DNA of 64,000 nt, from contig CAXBEV010000001.1 of assembly GCA_963974935.1 (NCBI GenBank), positions 620,001 through 684,000 of the forward strand, given 5' to 3'. Of the stretch, positions 8,202 to 17,583 are shown piece by piece. The translations under genes and the position numbers were made by a program. Origin of the DNA: UBA4479 sp963974935 (GTDB lineage Bacteria > Pseudomonadota > Alphaproteobacteria > Rhodospirillales > Casp-alpha2). How positions within the stretch are numbered: position 1 is the stretch's first letter; the number at the start of each line of letters is the position of its first letter. The notes beneath the pieces were generated by a model. That model made no database searches. It saw only the letters and a list, made by a program, of their open reading frames with translations, and was not told where the DNA came from.

Positions 8202-8729
8202 CTAGTCCTCATCGCCGACGCTGATGTCGACCATCAGCGCGTTGGCGGTGGCATCTAGGGCGGACTCCAGGTCGTCTTCGGAAAGGCCGGCGGGTAAACG
8301 GACTTTGGCTTCGGCATAAAACAGCATGCCGCCGCCGACCGGCGCACCTTCGACCCAGGTGGCCATTTCTTCGACGCTGACATTCGCGCTCGCCAAGCAG
8401 CGGGTGACTTCCATGATGATGCCGGGATGGTCCGGCCCCATCAATGCCAAGTCCAACAGCGGGCCTGTTGCCACAGCGTCCGGCGTGTCAGCGGCGAATT
8501 TGACCATGACCTGAAAGTCGTCACCTTCGAGCGCCATCAGCGCGGCCCGGATATCGGCGGCCTTGCCGTCAGGGGCGGACACGCGCGCAACCCCGGCAAA
8601 CGTACCGGCCAAGTGCGCCATCCGGCTTTGCAGCCAGTTGCCGCCGAGATCGGATACGGTCTTCGACAACTGTTCGACGATGCCGGGGCGGTCCGGCGTA
8701 ATAAACGTGACGATCAGGGTGTCGGCCAT
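8202..8729 (-). CDS. GcvR-like protein with two ACT domains
   Basis: 175 residues made of two ACT modules: residues 1-80 (VTFITPDRPGIVEQLSKTV) and 90-170 (LALMGPDHPGIIMEVTRCL). This is the architecture of the glycine-cleavage repressor GcvR and related amino-acid sensors. It has no DNA-binding domain, so control would be through protein partners. It lies 11 bp downstream of the substrate-binding-protein gene and probably shares its transcript, hinting at amino-acid sensing. Confidence 0.82.
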   Translation of the reverse strand: MADTLIVTFITPDRPGIVEQLSKTVSDLGGNWLQSRMAHLAGTFAGVARVSAPDGKAADIRAALMALEGDDFQVMVKFAADTPDAVATGPLLDLALMGPDHPGIIMEVTRCLASANVSVEEMATWVEGAPVGGGMLFYAEAKVRLPAGLSEDDLESALDATANALMVDISVGDED

Positions 8730-8740
8730 CTGTTCAGCCC

Positions 8741-9496
8741 TTAGTTTTGTGCGACGGCAAGCTTGCCGGTCACGCCGTGTTTATCGATCAACTGTTGCAC
8801 GAAGCCCGATGGAATTACTTCGGCCAGATACGCTTCGACAAAGGCATGCAGCGCCGGTTTGCCGTGGCGCGTGCCGACAGCTTGTTGCACGGCGGTGTAG
8901 CGACCCGGAAGGACGCGAGACCCCGGTACCTCCAGCGCATTGTCTTTCAGCGCCGGGACCAAACCTGCAAGCGCATCCAGTTTTTCATCCTTAAATAATT
9001 TGAATGCACCCGGCAGGCCTTGCGCGCGGACCAGCTCGGCATGTTTGAGCGTGCGCGACAGATACAAATCATACGCGGCGCGTTCAGAGACCGCGATCCG
9101 CACCCCCGGTGCATCGACGTCTTCGACGGTTTGGACGCTTGAGCCTTCGGGGACCAGATACGTCGCTTCGATTTCCACATATGCATTGCAGAAATGAATC
9201 ACCTCAGCGCGTTTCGGCTCAATCGCGATCAGGCAGATATCCCATTCGTCGCGTTCTGCCGCATCGGCAACTTCGCCCGGCGTCGCGTATGTATGATATT
9301 CAACCTCAACCCCAAGTCGGCGTGCCATTTCGGACGCCATATCCGGCGAGATGCCGACCGGATCACCGTTCGGGGCCTCGCCGGTGACCAGCAAAATGTT
9401 GCCGAGGTTGACGCCGGCGCGCAGCACGCCTGGGTTTTTAAGATCGCTCAAGATGTCTTTGATGTTTTCGGGTGTCACGCGGATGTTCCTTGTCAT
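8741..9496 (-). CDS. family 3 solute-binding-like protein lacking a signal peptide
   Basis: 251 residues resembling polar amino-acid binding proteins of ABC transporters: LRAGVNLGNILLVTG, the ligand-site segment DPVGISPDMASEMARRLGVEVEY, then WDICLIAIEPKRAEVIHFCNAYVEIEATYLV. The N-terminus MTRNIRVTPENIK is polar and no export signal is visible, nor do transporter genes lie nearby. It may therefore be a cytoplasmic sensor or arogenate/cyclohexadienyl-dehydratase-like protein rather than a transport component. It precedes the GcvR-like gene. Confidence 0.8.
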   Translation of the reverse strand: MTRNIRVTPENIKDILSDLKNPGVLRAGVNLGNILLVTGEAPNGDPVGISPDMASEMARRLGVEVEYHTYATPGEVADAAERDEWDICLIAIEPKRAEVIHFCNAYVEIEATYLVPEGSSVQTVEDVDAPGVRIAVSERAAYDLYLSRTLKHAELVRAQGLPGAFKLFKDEKLDALAGLVPALKDNALEVPGSRVLPGRYTAVQQAVGTRHGKPALHAFVEAYLAEVIPSGFVQQLIDKHGVTGKLAVAQN

Positions 9497-9647
9497 TATT
9501 GATCTGAACGATGCGGTACGGCGGCGAAAAAATCAATCGTCGTGACCCCATATTGAATTTGCAGCAAAACCGTATCTGGCGATAGCCAACCGTCACGAAG
9601 GCAGCTACCTTAGGCTGCGTGCGACAACCTGGGATCAAAGGACCTCC

Positions 9648-11450
9648 ATGTCTTTGTTAACTGAATCAGTTGTTTTTCTGGGCGCGGCCGTGGTCGCGGT
9701 GCCGTTGGCTAAGCGTTTGGGGCTGGGCTCGGTATTGGGCTATCTGGCGGCAGGCGCGGTGATCGGGCCTTGGGGCTTCGGGCTGGTCAGCGATGTCGAG
9801 AGCATTCTGCATTTCGGCGAATTCGGTGTCGTTTTGCTGTTGTTCCTGATCGGCTTGGAATTGCAGCCGTCCCGGCTTTGGACCATGCGACGCCCGGTGT
9901 TCGGCTTGGGCGGGGCGCAGGTCGGGATCACGGCTGTGATTTTGGCGGGTGTGGCCTATGGGTTCGGATTGCCATGGCAGGGTGCGGTGGCGATCGGCTT
10001 GGCGTTGTCGCTGTCGTCGACCGCGTTCGCGTTGCAGATCATGGCCGAGAAAGGCCACCTTACATCCCGCTATGGCCGCACCGCGTTTGCGATTTTGTTG
10101 TTCCAAGACATCGCCGCGATCCCGATGATCGCGCTGGTGCCGCTGTTGGCCGGGGGCGGCCCGGATGCCGGGTCGAGCGAGGTCTGGATTGCCGCTCTTG
10201 AAGTCGCTGCGGTGATTGCAGCGGTTGTCGTTGTCGGGCGATATCTGCTGCGCTTTGTGTTGCGCGGAGTGGCGTCTGCAAACGTGCGTGAAATTTTCAC
10301 GGCGTGCGGATTGCTGACCGTGGTCGGCACCGCGTTGTTGATGCAGTCGGTCGGGATGTCGATGGCGCTCGGCGCATTCATCGCCGGGGTGCTGTTGGCG
10401 GACAGCGAATTCCGCCATGCTCTCGAAGCGGATATCGAGCCGTTTAAAGGCTTGCTGTTGGGCCTGTTTTTCATCGCCGTGGGGATGAGTGTGAACTTTG
10501 GCCTGCTGACCACCGAAATCGGTATGGTGCTGGGGCTCGTTGTCGCATTGATCGCGATCAAGGCGTTGGTGTTGTACGTGCTGGGGCAGATCAGCGGACT
10601 TGATTACGGCAGTCGGCAAAGCCTCGCAATTTCGATCTCGCAGGGGGGGGAATTTGCCTTCGTTATTTTGGGGATTGCTGTGGCCGCCGGCGTGTTGGCA
10701 CGCGAGCCTGCGGATCTGGTGATCTTGGTGGTGACGCTGTCGATGGCGGTGACGCCGTTTTTATATTTGCTGTCGGATCGGTTTTCGAAAAAGGCGCTGG
10801 AAGCGCCGCGCCCCGACGACGATATGCCGGACAACCTGGAACACCCGGTGATCATCGCCGGCTTTGGGCGGTTCGGACAGATCATCGGTCGGATGTTACG
10901 CGCCAAGCAAATTTCGTTCACGGCGTTGGAGCTTAACCCCAACCAAGTTAACTTCGTCGCCAAATACGGCAACAAAGTTTATTACGGCGACACCACGCGC
11001 TATGACGTCTTGATCGCGGCAGGTGCCCGCGATGCCAAGGTGATGGTCATTGCCGTCGACGATGTGGATCAATCGGTGCGCACCGCCGAGGTGGTCGGGG
11101 AGTATTTCCCCAACCTTTCCGTGATTGCCCGTGCCCGCGACCGTCAGCACGCGTACCGGCTGATGGAAGCAGGGGTTAAGCACGTGATCCGCGAAACCTT
11201 CTTTTCCGGCCTCGAAGCCGGGCGCTTGGCACTTGAGGGCATCGGCTTTGCCAGCAAAGACGCCAACCACATTGCCGAAGTTTTCCGCGACTTCGACGAA
11301 CGCCGCCTCAAGACGCAATTCGGCAACCACAAAGACGAAGCCAAATTTCAAGCCGAAGCCCGTGCCTGGGCGGACCAACTCGAAGAGCTTTTTGCCGAGG
11401 ATATGGCGGCGGATACTGACGCTGTAGAGAAAGATAAGGATAGCGCTTAG
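9648..11450 (+). CDS. CPA2-family cation/proton antiporter with TrkA-N domain (KefB/KefC type)
   Basis: 600 residues. The first 380 or so form about 12 membrane helices of the Na+/H+ exchanger fold (ESVVFLGAAVVAVPLAKRLG, LGYLAAGAVIGP, FLIGLELQPSRLW, LSLSSTAFALQ). From about 400 an RCK/TrkA-N domain binds nucleotide (VIIAGFGRFGQIIGRML). The tail is charged and helical. KefB/C members export K+ or other cations, often gated by glutathione adducts or nucleotides; gating here is unknown. The ATG follows aggacctcc. Single gene. Confidence 0.92.
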   Translation: MSLLTESVVFLGAAVVAVPLAKRLGLGSVLGYLAAGAVIGPWGFGLVSDVESILHFGEFGVVLLLFLIGLELQPSRLWTMRRPVFGLGGAQVGITAVILAGVAYGFGLPWQGAVAIGLALSLSSTAFALQIMAEKGHLTSRYGRTAFAILLFQDIAAIPMIALVPLLAGGGPDAGSSEVWIAALEVAAVIAAVVVVGRYLLRFVLRGVASANVREIFTACGLLTVVGTALLMQSVGMSMALGAFIAGVLLADSEFRHALEADIEPFKGLLLGLFFIAVGMSVNFGLLTTEIGMVLGLVVALIAIKALVLYVLGQISGLDYGSRQSLAISISQGGEFAFVILGIAVAAGVLAREPADLVILVVTLSMAVTPFLYLLSDRFSKKALEAPRPDDDMPDNLEHPVIIAGFGRFGQIIGRMLRAKQISFTALELNPNQVNFVAKYGNKVYYGDTTRYDVLIAAGARDAKVMVIAVDDVDQSVRTAEVVGEYFPNLSVIARARDRQHAYRLMEAGVKHVIRETFFSGLEAGRLALEGIGFASKDANHIAEVFRDFDERRLKTQFGNHKDEAKFQAEARAWADQLEELFAEDMAADTDAVEKDKDSA

Positions 11451-11485
11451 GGGCGGCGGGGTGAGGGCGAGTGAAGCGCGGTGAT

Positions 11486-11580
11486 GGGGAGGTCCCGGGT
11501 CTCGCGCGGCTCGCCCAGGATGACGAAGTGTATAAAATTCGTCATCCCGAAATCGCGTAGCGAGACCCGGGACCTCCCCG
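11486..11580. repeat. dispersed palindromic repeat, family 2 (copy 2)
   Basis: Long inverted repeat ggggaggtcccgggtctcgc paired with gcgagacccgggacctcccc, with inner arms around gatgacgaa and ttcgtcatc. It lies between convergent kef and serA and could also terminate transcription in both directions. Confidence 0.85.
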
Positions 11581-11612
11581 CCTCCAATTAGATTAGGATT
11601 CCCCGCAGCCTC

Positions 11613-12866
11613 TCACTCGATCCGATGCACCAGTCGCGCGCGAATTGTGCCGTCGAGGGCGCGGATATCGTCCAAGATGTTTTCGGCGTCGGCAATCGCA
11701 CCGTCTGCATCCAAGACCACGTAACCGATGTCGCCTTCGGTCTGATAGTACTGACCGGCGATGTTGACCCCGTGGCGGAAGAACACTTCGTTGAGGCGAC
11801 CCAATTCACCGGGCAGGTTTTTTTGCACCTGCAAGAAACGCGTGCCGGCAGGGCGCGGCGGCAGCAACACCTGCGGGAAGTTCACCGCGCCGATGGTGTT
11901 GCCGATGTCGGAATAGTCGGCGAGCTTGCGCGCCACTTCTTCGCCGATGCGCTCTTGCGCTTCTTCGGTCGAGCCACCGACGTGCGGGGTCAAGATCACG
12001 TTGTCGAGGCCCTGCAACGGCGAGGCGAACGGCTCTTTGTTGGAGCCGGGCTCGACCGGGAACACATCGATCGCAGCGCCGCCGAGCTTGCCGTCTTTCA
12101 GCGCGCGTGCGAGCGCGTCCAGATCGACCACGGTGCCCCGCGCGTTGTTGATCAAAAAGGCGCCGGGTTTCATCATCGCGATCTGGGCAGCGCCGATCAT
12201 GTTCTGCGTCGCGTTGGTTTCCGGTACATGCAACGACACCACATCGGCTTCGCGCAGCAAGGCTTTCAAAGACGCCACCGGCTCCACGTTGCCGTGACGC
12301 AACTTGTCGGTGTGGTCGAAATAGATGACCCGCATGCCCATCGCTTCGGCGAGCGTCGCCAACTGGGTGCCGATGTTGCCGTAGCCGACGATGCCGAGCG
12401 TCTTGCCCCGCACTTCGCGGCTTTTGAGCGCCGACTTTTCCCAGCCGCCGGTATGCGCGGCGACCGAGCGGGGGAAGGTGCGACGGAACAGCATCACCAC
12501 CTCGGCAATCGTCAATTCGGCGACCGAGCGGGTGTTGGAAAATGGCGCGTTGAAGACCGGTACGCCGCGCCGCTGCGCTGCTTTCAGGTCGATCTGATTG
12601 GTGCCGACGGAAAAACAGCCGACGGCGATCAGGCGCGTCGTTGCGTTTAAGATTTCGGTGGTGACCTGGGTCCGCGACCGAATGCCGAGGATCCGCACAT
12701 CTTCCAGCTTTTCCGTCAGCGCAGCACCGTCCAGCGCGCTTGTCAGCCGCTCAATATTCTCGTAGCCGGCGTCGGCCAGCGAGTTGACGGCGCTGTCGCT
12801 GATGCCTTCAAGCAGCAGAATTTTAATTTTGTCTTTCGGCAGGGACGGGTTCTGGATGTCGCTCAT
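11613..12866 (-). CDS. serA: D-3-phosphoglycerate dehydrogenase (E. coli-type, ACT domain)
   Basis: 417 residues. It catalyses the first step of serine synthesis, oxidising 3-phosphoglycerate with NAD. The substrate-binding part includes GIRSRTQVT and the conserved FNAPFSNTRSVAEL; the NAD fold has GIVGYGNIGTQLA; the catalytic loop includes TPHVGGSTEEAQ with the active-site His. Residues from about 335 form a regulatory ACT domain (FLQVQKNLPGELGRLNEV), which in E. coli binds serine. It is monocistronic, flanked by family 2 repeats on both sides. Confidence 0.95.
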   Translation of the reverse strand: MSDIQNPSLPKDKIKILLLEGISDSAVNSLADAGYENIERLTSALDGAALTEKLEDVRILGIRSRTQVTTEILNATTRLIAVGCFSVGTNQIDLKAAQRRGVPVFNAPFSNTRSVAELTIAEVVMLFRRTFPRSVAAHTGGWEKSALKSREVRGKTLGIVGYGNIGTQLATLAEAMGMRVIYFDHTDKLRHGNVEPVASLKALLREADVVSLHVPETNATQNMIGAAQIAMMKPGAFLINNARGTVVDLDALARALKDGKLGGAAIDVFPVEPGSNKEPFASPLQGLDNVILTPHVGGSTEEAQERIGEEVARKLADYSDIGNTIGAVNFPQVLLPPRPAGTRFLQVQKNLPGELGRLNEVFFRHGVNIAGQYYQTEGDIGYVVLDADGAIADAENILDDIRALDGTIRARLVHRIE

Positions 12867-12951
12867 GATGCAGCTCCGATTTGCGGGCCTAGGTGATAGC
12901 CCGCAATGGCGCTTGGTTCAATGGTGGATGGGATGGTGAACGCACGGGGAT

Positions 12952-13075
12952 GGGGAGGTCCCGGGTCTCGCGTTGCTCGCCCGGGATGACGAGATGTAAA
13001 AAAAGTCGCTCGCCCGGGATGACGAGGTGTAAGAAAATCGTCATCCCGGAATCGCGTAGCGATATCCGGGACCTC
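12952..13075. repeat. dispersed palindromic repeat, family 2 (copy 3, with internal duplication)
   Basis: The left arm ggggaggtcccgggtctcgc is followed by two tandem copies of gctcgcccgggatgacgag, then the right arm cgtcatcccggaatcgcgta with atatccgggacctc. The extra copy makes it longer than its relatives at 8107 and 11486. Confidence 0.85.
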
Positions 13076-13124
13076 GCGCGCTTTCGGTTGGATTAATTCC
13101 CGCACCGCCCCCTATACTCTCCGC

Positions 13125-13739
13125 ATGTCGACGACGCGAGAACTCGGGGCGGTGATGGTGATGTGGGGGCTGGCCTTGGGGCTGTCCGCCGTTGCGCCCA
13201 CCGATGCGTTGACGTGGTTTTTCGAAGTGTTGCCGGTGTTGATTGCTGCGCCGTTGATGTGGGTCACGCGCACCCGCTTCACCCTGACCCGTGTCTTGCT
13301 ATGGACGGCGTTTATCCATGGGCTGATTTTGATCATCGGCGGGCATTATACCTATGCCGACGTGCCGATCGGGTTTTGGCTGCAAGACGCGTTCGGGTTC
13401 ACCCGTAATCATTACGACCGCATCGGCCATTTGGCACAGGGTTTCGGCCCGGCGTTGTTGACCCGCGAAGTGCTGTTGCGCTGTACGCCCCTCAAGCCGG
13501 GCAAACTGGTGTTCGCCATTGCGGTCTGCATGCCGCTCGCGTTCAGCGCGTTTTACGAGATGATCGAATGGTGGACGGCGATCATGCTGGACGAAAATGC
13601 GACGGCGTTTTTAGGCACCCAAGGGGACCCGTGGGATACCCAGTGGGATATGTTTATGGCGCTGCTGGGTGCGATCATTGGGCAGCTTGTTTTGGGGCGG
13701 CTGCAATTGAAGCAACTGCGTCAGCGAGAGACATCATGA
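13125..13739 (+). CDS. DUF2238 membrane protein (YjdF-like)
   Basis: 204 residues with about six hydrophobic helices. Conserved motifs of the family are visible: GGHYTYA, NHYDRIGHLAQGF, FYEMIEWW and LGTQGDPWDTQWDM. It is an inner-membrane protein of unknown function; the conserved acidic, His and Trp residues suggest an enzymatic or metal role, which is unproven. Its stop overlaps the next start by 4 bp (ATGA), so it is coupled to the Gfo/Idh/MocA gene. Confidence 0.85.
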   Translation: MSTTRELGAVMVMWGLALGLSAVAPTDALTWFFEVLPVLIAAPLMWVTRTRFTLTRVLLWTAFIHGLILIIGGHYTYADVPIGFWLQDAFGFTRNHYDRIGHLAQGFGPALLTREVLLRCTPLKPGKLVFAIAVCMPLAFSAFYEMIEWWTAIMLDENATAFLGTQGDPWDTQWDMFMALLGAIIGQLVLGRLQLKQLRQRETS

Positions 13740-14755
13740 CGACACGTATCGCCGTCGCGGGCACCGGGTTTTTTAGTCAGTTTCATTTTGATGCGTGGTG
13801 CAGGCTGGATGTTGATGTCGTCGGCATTTGTTCGCTGGATGCCGAATCTGCCGCATCGGTCGCGGCGCAGTTTCCGAATTGCCAGGTGTTTGATGATTTC
13901 GCCGCGATGATTGCGGCGACCCGGCCCGACCTGATCGACATCGTCACGCCACCGTCGACGCATTTGGAGTTCATCCGTATCGCCCTTGCGGCCGGGATTC
14001 CGGTGATCTGCCAAAAACCGTTTTGCGGCGGCCTCGACGGCGCGACCGAAGCCGCCGCCTTGGCCGCCCAGACCAGCGTGCCGCTGATCGTGCACGAGAA
14101 TTTCCGCTACATGCCGTGGTACGCCGAAATTAAACGCGCGCTCGATGCCGGCACCCTCGGCGCGCTGTATCAGGGCACATTTCGGCTGCGTCCGGGCGAC
14201 GGGCAGGGGCCGGACGCGTACCTCGCGCGGCAGCCGTACTTCCAAGACATGCCGCGCTTTTTAGTGCACGAAACCTTGGTGCATATCATCGACGTGTTCC
14301 GCTATTTGTTAGGCGAGCCGGACTATGTCCTGGCTGACCTCCGCCGCCTCAACCCGGTCATTAAAGGCGAAGACGCGGGATTGGTGGTGCTCGGCTTTCG
14401 CGGCGGTGTTCGCGCGCTCATCGACGGCAATCGCTTGGTCGATCACGCCGCCGAAAACCGCCGCCTGACCATGGGCGAAATGTGGCTCGAAGGCGCTGGC
14501 GCCGTGGTGCGCCTCGACGGCAACGGGGCCCTGCATCTCCGCTCGCACGGCGAAAATGTCGAGACGCCCTTGTCCTATGACTGGCAGAATACCGGCTACG
14601 GCGGCGATTGCGTGTACTTGCTCTGCGCCGATGTGCTGGCCGCCCTCAGCGAAGGCCGCACCCCGACCAATACCGCCGACCAATACCTAAAAAATTTACG
14701 CATCGTCGACGCGGTTTATCGTTCAGCCACCGAAGCCCGCCGGATTGATCTCTAA
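13736..14755 (+). CDS. Gfo/Idh/MocA-family oxidoreductase
   Basis: 339 residues from the ATG at 13736, which overlaps the DUF2238 stop. The N-terminal NAD(P) fold begins RIAVAGTGFFSQFHFDAW, where the usual GxGxxG is slightly altered. The family's conserved lysine appears in CQKPFCG and the substrate domain contains VHENFRYMPW and LVHETLVHIIDVFRYL. Such enzymes oxidise or reduce sugars and cyclitols. The substrate is unknown. Confidence 0.88.
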   Translation: MTTRIAVAGTGFFSQFHFDAWCRLDVDVVGICSLDAESAASVAAQFPNCQVFDDFAAMIAATRPDLIDIVTPPSTHLEFIRIALAAGIPVICQKPFCGGLDGATEAAALAAQTSVPLIVHENFRYMPWYAEIKRALDAGTLGALYQGTFRLRPGDGQGPDAYLARQPYFQDMPRFLVHETLVHIIDVFRYLLGEPDYVLADLRRLNPVIKGEDAGLVVLGFRGGVRALIDGNRLVDHAAENRRLTMGEMWLEGAGAVVRLDGNGALHLRSHGENVETPLSYDWQNTGYGGDCVYLLCADVLAALSEGRTPTNTADQYLKNLRIVDAVYRSATEARRIDL

Positions 14756-14836
14756 CCTTAGTCCCTCTCCCCCATGCTGAGGGAGAGGGACACTGTATGC
14801 CATTGACCGTGACGCCGCGGACGGAAACACTGCGGG

Positions 14837-15586
14837 ATGTTTGATCCATTGTTGCTCATTATCATCGCAGGCGTGTTTCTGTTGGCCGGCACGGTCAAAG
14901 GGGTCATTGGGCTCGGGTTGCCGACGGTCAGCCTCGGCTTGTTGGTGCTGGTTACCGATCTGCCGGGTGCGATGGCGTTGATGCTGGTACCGTCATTTGT
15001 CACCAACTTTTGGCAAGGCGTGGTCGGCGGGCATCTGGGCGCATTATTAAAGCGATTGTGGCTGTTCTTTACCGCCGCTACGGCCAGCGTGTGGTTGGGG
15101 GGTGAGGTGTTGGTGCGGGTCGATGCACATCTGTTGACGGCGTTGTTGGGCATTGTGCTGATGATCTATGCATTGATCAGTTTGCGCGGTGTGCGCTTGT
15201 ATGTGCCGTCTAAGCACACGACGTCGCTGGGTGTCGCCGCCGCCGGTATCAATGGGGTGATCGGCGGCATGACCGGCTCGTTTGTGGTGCCCGGCGTCAT
15301 GTATTTGCAGGCACTTGGATTGGACCGCCATCAGCTGGTCCAGGCGATGGGAATTTTGTTTACGCTGTCGACGTTAGCGCTCGGGCTGATGCTGGGCGGG
15401 CACGGGTTGTTGAGCGTCGATCTGGGTGGGCAATCTATGGCAGGCGTGCTGCCGGCGCTGCTGGGCATGGCGCTTGGCCAGCGGCTACGGGTACGGATGT
15501 CCGAAGAAAGATTTCGGCGCGTGTTCTTTTTTGCCATCTTGGTCGTCGGCATCGCGATCGCGGTGCGGAATTTGGTGATTCTGTGA
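14837..15586 (+). CDS. TauE/SafE-family membrane permease
   Basis: 249 residues, almost entirely hydrophobic, with about eight membrane helices. The two internal TauE/SafE repeats begin LAGTVKGVIGLGLPTVSLGL and AAAGINGVIGGMTGSFVVPG. Members export sulfite, sulfoacetate or other organic anions. The next gene starts at its stop codon, so the secreted protein downstream is its likely partner. The substrate cannot be told from sequence. Confidence 0.88.
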   Translation: MFDPLLLIIIAGVFLLAGTVKGVIGLGLPTVSLGLLVLVTDLPGAMALMLVPSFVTNFWQGVVGGHLGALLKRLWLFFTAATASVWLGGEVLVRVDAHLLTALLGIVLMIYALISLRGVRLYVPSKHTTSLGVAAAGINGVIGGMTGSFVVPGVMYLQALGLDRHQLVQAMGILFTLSTLALGLMLGGHGLLSVDLGGQSMAGVLPALLGMALGQRLRVRMSEERFRRVFFFAILVVGIAIAVRNLVIL

Positions 15587-16545
15587 TGAAGCTGATCAGA
15601 ACGATGTCCGCTGTGTTGCTCGGCGGCCTGTTGTTGCAAAGCCCGCTCGCTTTGGCACAAGCAACCGCCGACGGCGACGCGGTGATCATGCTGCCGTTTC
15701 CGGACCGGATCGAGCCGTTGAAGGCGCCGGTCAACGCGATGCTGAGCTACGGCAAAGCAACAACGCGGGATTTTATCACCGACATTACTTGGGGGCCGGA
15801 AAAGGCGCCCGGGCTCTATAATATGCGGGCCACCGGCAAGATCGAGATTGCGGTCGGCGACGAAGGACCGGTGGCGACGCTGACTCGCGCCGCGACGATT
15901 TTCACCTTGGGGCCGAAGGTGACGACGCAAGGCGATGCCGGCACCATCACGGCGCCGCTGACCGCACAGGGGCGGTTCCGTCGCATCGAACTCAACATGC
16001 CGTCTTTGGATACCCGCGCGCATCGGATGCAATTCGGGGTGCTTGGGCGCGGCCTGATCGATACCGGCGCGATCCTGCCGTTTCAACGTGCGTCCGGGCG
16101 TACTGGGCCGGATGACAGCGCCGGGCCTGCGCAGGCCCGGCGCGAAAAAGAAGCCCGCGCCGAGGTGCTGGAAGCGCTGCAACCCTTGTTGGGCCTGATC
16201 AGCGAAATGCCGCAGGCGGGGCTTTCCAGCGGCACGCGGCTGACGGTGCTGCGCCGCGACCTGGGCGATCTGTTTCGCGATGCAGGCCCGGTACCGCTCC
16301 GCATCGAGGGCACGGTGGCGGGTGTTGCCGAGATCGACAACCGACGGTTTTTAGCGCTCAGGCTGGACCGCGCCGAAATGGGGCCGCCGATGCGTGCGCG
16401 TGTCGAAGGTTACGCGTTGATCGATGTGGAAACCGCGCTGACCGAAACTCTCGTCGCTGCGATTGAGTTGATTGTTTTACAAGGCACCGATGCGATCAGC
16501 TTCCGATTCGTCGAACGCCGCGCGCTGATGCCGATGACGAAGTGA
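15586..16545 (+). CDS. secreted protein of unknown function
   Basis: 319 residues from ATG 15586, which overlaps the upstream TGA (a GTG one codon earlier is also possible). There is a signal peptide (MKLIRTMSAVLLGGLLLQSP to ALAQA). The mature protein is mixed alpha/beta with no cysteines in obvious motifs and two similar beta-rich halves around TGKIEIAVGDEG and IEGTVAGVAEI. I do not recognise the family. It is probably periplasmic and coupled to the TauE-like permease. Confidence 0.75.
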   Translation: MKLIRTMSAVLLGGLLLQSPLALAQATADGDAVIMLPFPDRIEPLKAPVNAMLSYGKATTRDFITDITWGPEKAPGLYNMRATGKIEIAVGDEGPVATLTRAATIFTLGPKVTTQGDAGTITAPLTAQGRFRRIELNMPSLDTRAHRMQFGVLGRGLIDTGAILPFQRASGRTGPDDSAGPAQARREKEARAEVLEALQPLLGLISEMPQAGLSSGTRLTVLRRDLGDLFRDAGPVPLRIEGTVAGVAEIDNRRFLALRLDRAEMGPPMRARVEGYALIDVETALTETLVAAIELIVLQGTDAISFRFVERRALMPMTK

Positions 16546-16595
16546 ATTGGCTGTCTCAAAGAATGTTGAGGCGCGTAAAAAATCGCAACCCACCC

Positions 16596-16695
16596 CGCGT
16601 CATCCTGAACTTGATTCAGGATCCACAGCAGCGCGAAAGCTCAATGAGCCGCGTTTGCACCACGATAGATCCTGAATCAAGTTCAGGATGACGCG
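16596..16695. repeat. dispersed palindromic repeat, family 3 (copy 1)
   Basis: Outer arms cgcgtcatcctgaacttgat and atcaagttcaggatgacgcg are perfect reverse complements, continuing into tcaggatcc and gatcctga, with about 45 bp between. A second copy is at 23401. It lies between the secreted-protein gene and nadK. Confidence 0.88.
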
Positions 16696-16815
16696 AGAGA
16701 GAGGTGAGGTGAGCGAGAGGAGGTGGCGGAAACGGCGGCACAACACCTTCGCGCATATCCTCTTTGAATGAGCGGGACGAACGGGTAGGCTGCTCGTCGC
16801 AACAAGGACACTTTC

Positions 16816-17583
16816 ATGACGTATCAAGCGATCGCATTTTTGGCCGCGCCGACACCGGAAGCGGATGCCGCGAAGGCCTCATTGGTCGAGCGTTACGGCG
16901 ACACCGCACCGGCTGATGCGGACGTCATCGTCGCGCTTGGCGGTGATGGGATGATGCTGCATACGATCCACGATACCCTTGAACGCGACGTGCCGATTTA
17001 CGGCATGAATCGGGGCTCGGTCGGATTTATGATGAACGCGTTCGACGAAGACGACCTCAAGGCCAGACTCAACCGTGCGCAGTTGATCGAACTGCACCCG
17101 TTGAAAATGCAAGCGATTGATATCGACGGGCGCCAGCATATCGAGCTTGCGATCAACGAGGTCTCGTTGCTGCGCGAAACCCGCCAGACGGCGAAAATCA
17201 GGATCATCGTCGACGGTATTCCGCGCATCGATGAAATGATCTGCGACGGCGTGTTGGTGGCGACATCTGCGGGCAGCACGGCGTATAACCTATCTGCCAA
17301 TGGTCCGATCATTCCCATCGGCGCCGAGCTTTTGGCGTTGACCCCGATCAGCGCGTTCCGGCCCAGGCGTTGGCGGGGTGCGTTGTTGCCGTCGAAAGCA
17401 AAAATCACGTTCGAGGTGATCGAGCCGACGAGTCGTACCGTCAGTGCGACCGCCGACTTTAGCGAAGTGCGCAACGTCGTCAGCGTGACCGTCACTCAAG
17501 ATCGCCAACATGTGGCGCAGCTTTTATTTGATCCCGAGCACAATCTCGAAGAACGAGTCCTGAAGGAACAATTCAGCGCGTGA
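16816..17583 (+). CDS. nadK: NAD kinase
   Basis: 255 residues, the usual length for compact alphaproteobacterial NAD kinases. It phosphorylates NAD to NADP. Signatures: the catalytic ALGGDGMML (GGDG at 42-45), INEVSLL for nucleotide binding and STAYNLSANGPI. The ATG follows aaggacactttc. The stop codon overlaps the GTG start of the downstream permease gene. Confidence 0.95.
   Translation: MTYQAIAFLAAPTPEADAAKASLVERYGDTAPADADVIVALGGDGMMLHTIHDTLERDVPIYGMNRGSVGFMMNAFDEDDLKARLNRAQLIELHPLKMQAIDIDGRQHIELAINEVSLLRETRQTAKIRIIVDGIPRIDEMICDGVLVATSAGSTAYNLSANGPIIPIGAELLALTPISAFRPRRWRGALLPSKAKITFEVIEPTSRTVSATADFSEVRNVVSVTVTQDRQHVAQLLFDPEHNLEERVLKEQFSA

Noticed and set aside
11625..12650. 341-codon plus-strand open frame
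   Set aside because: Antisense to serA, which has full family motifs.
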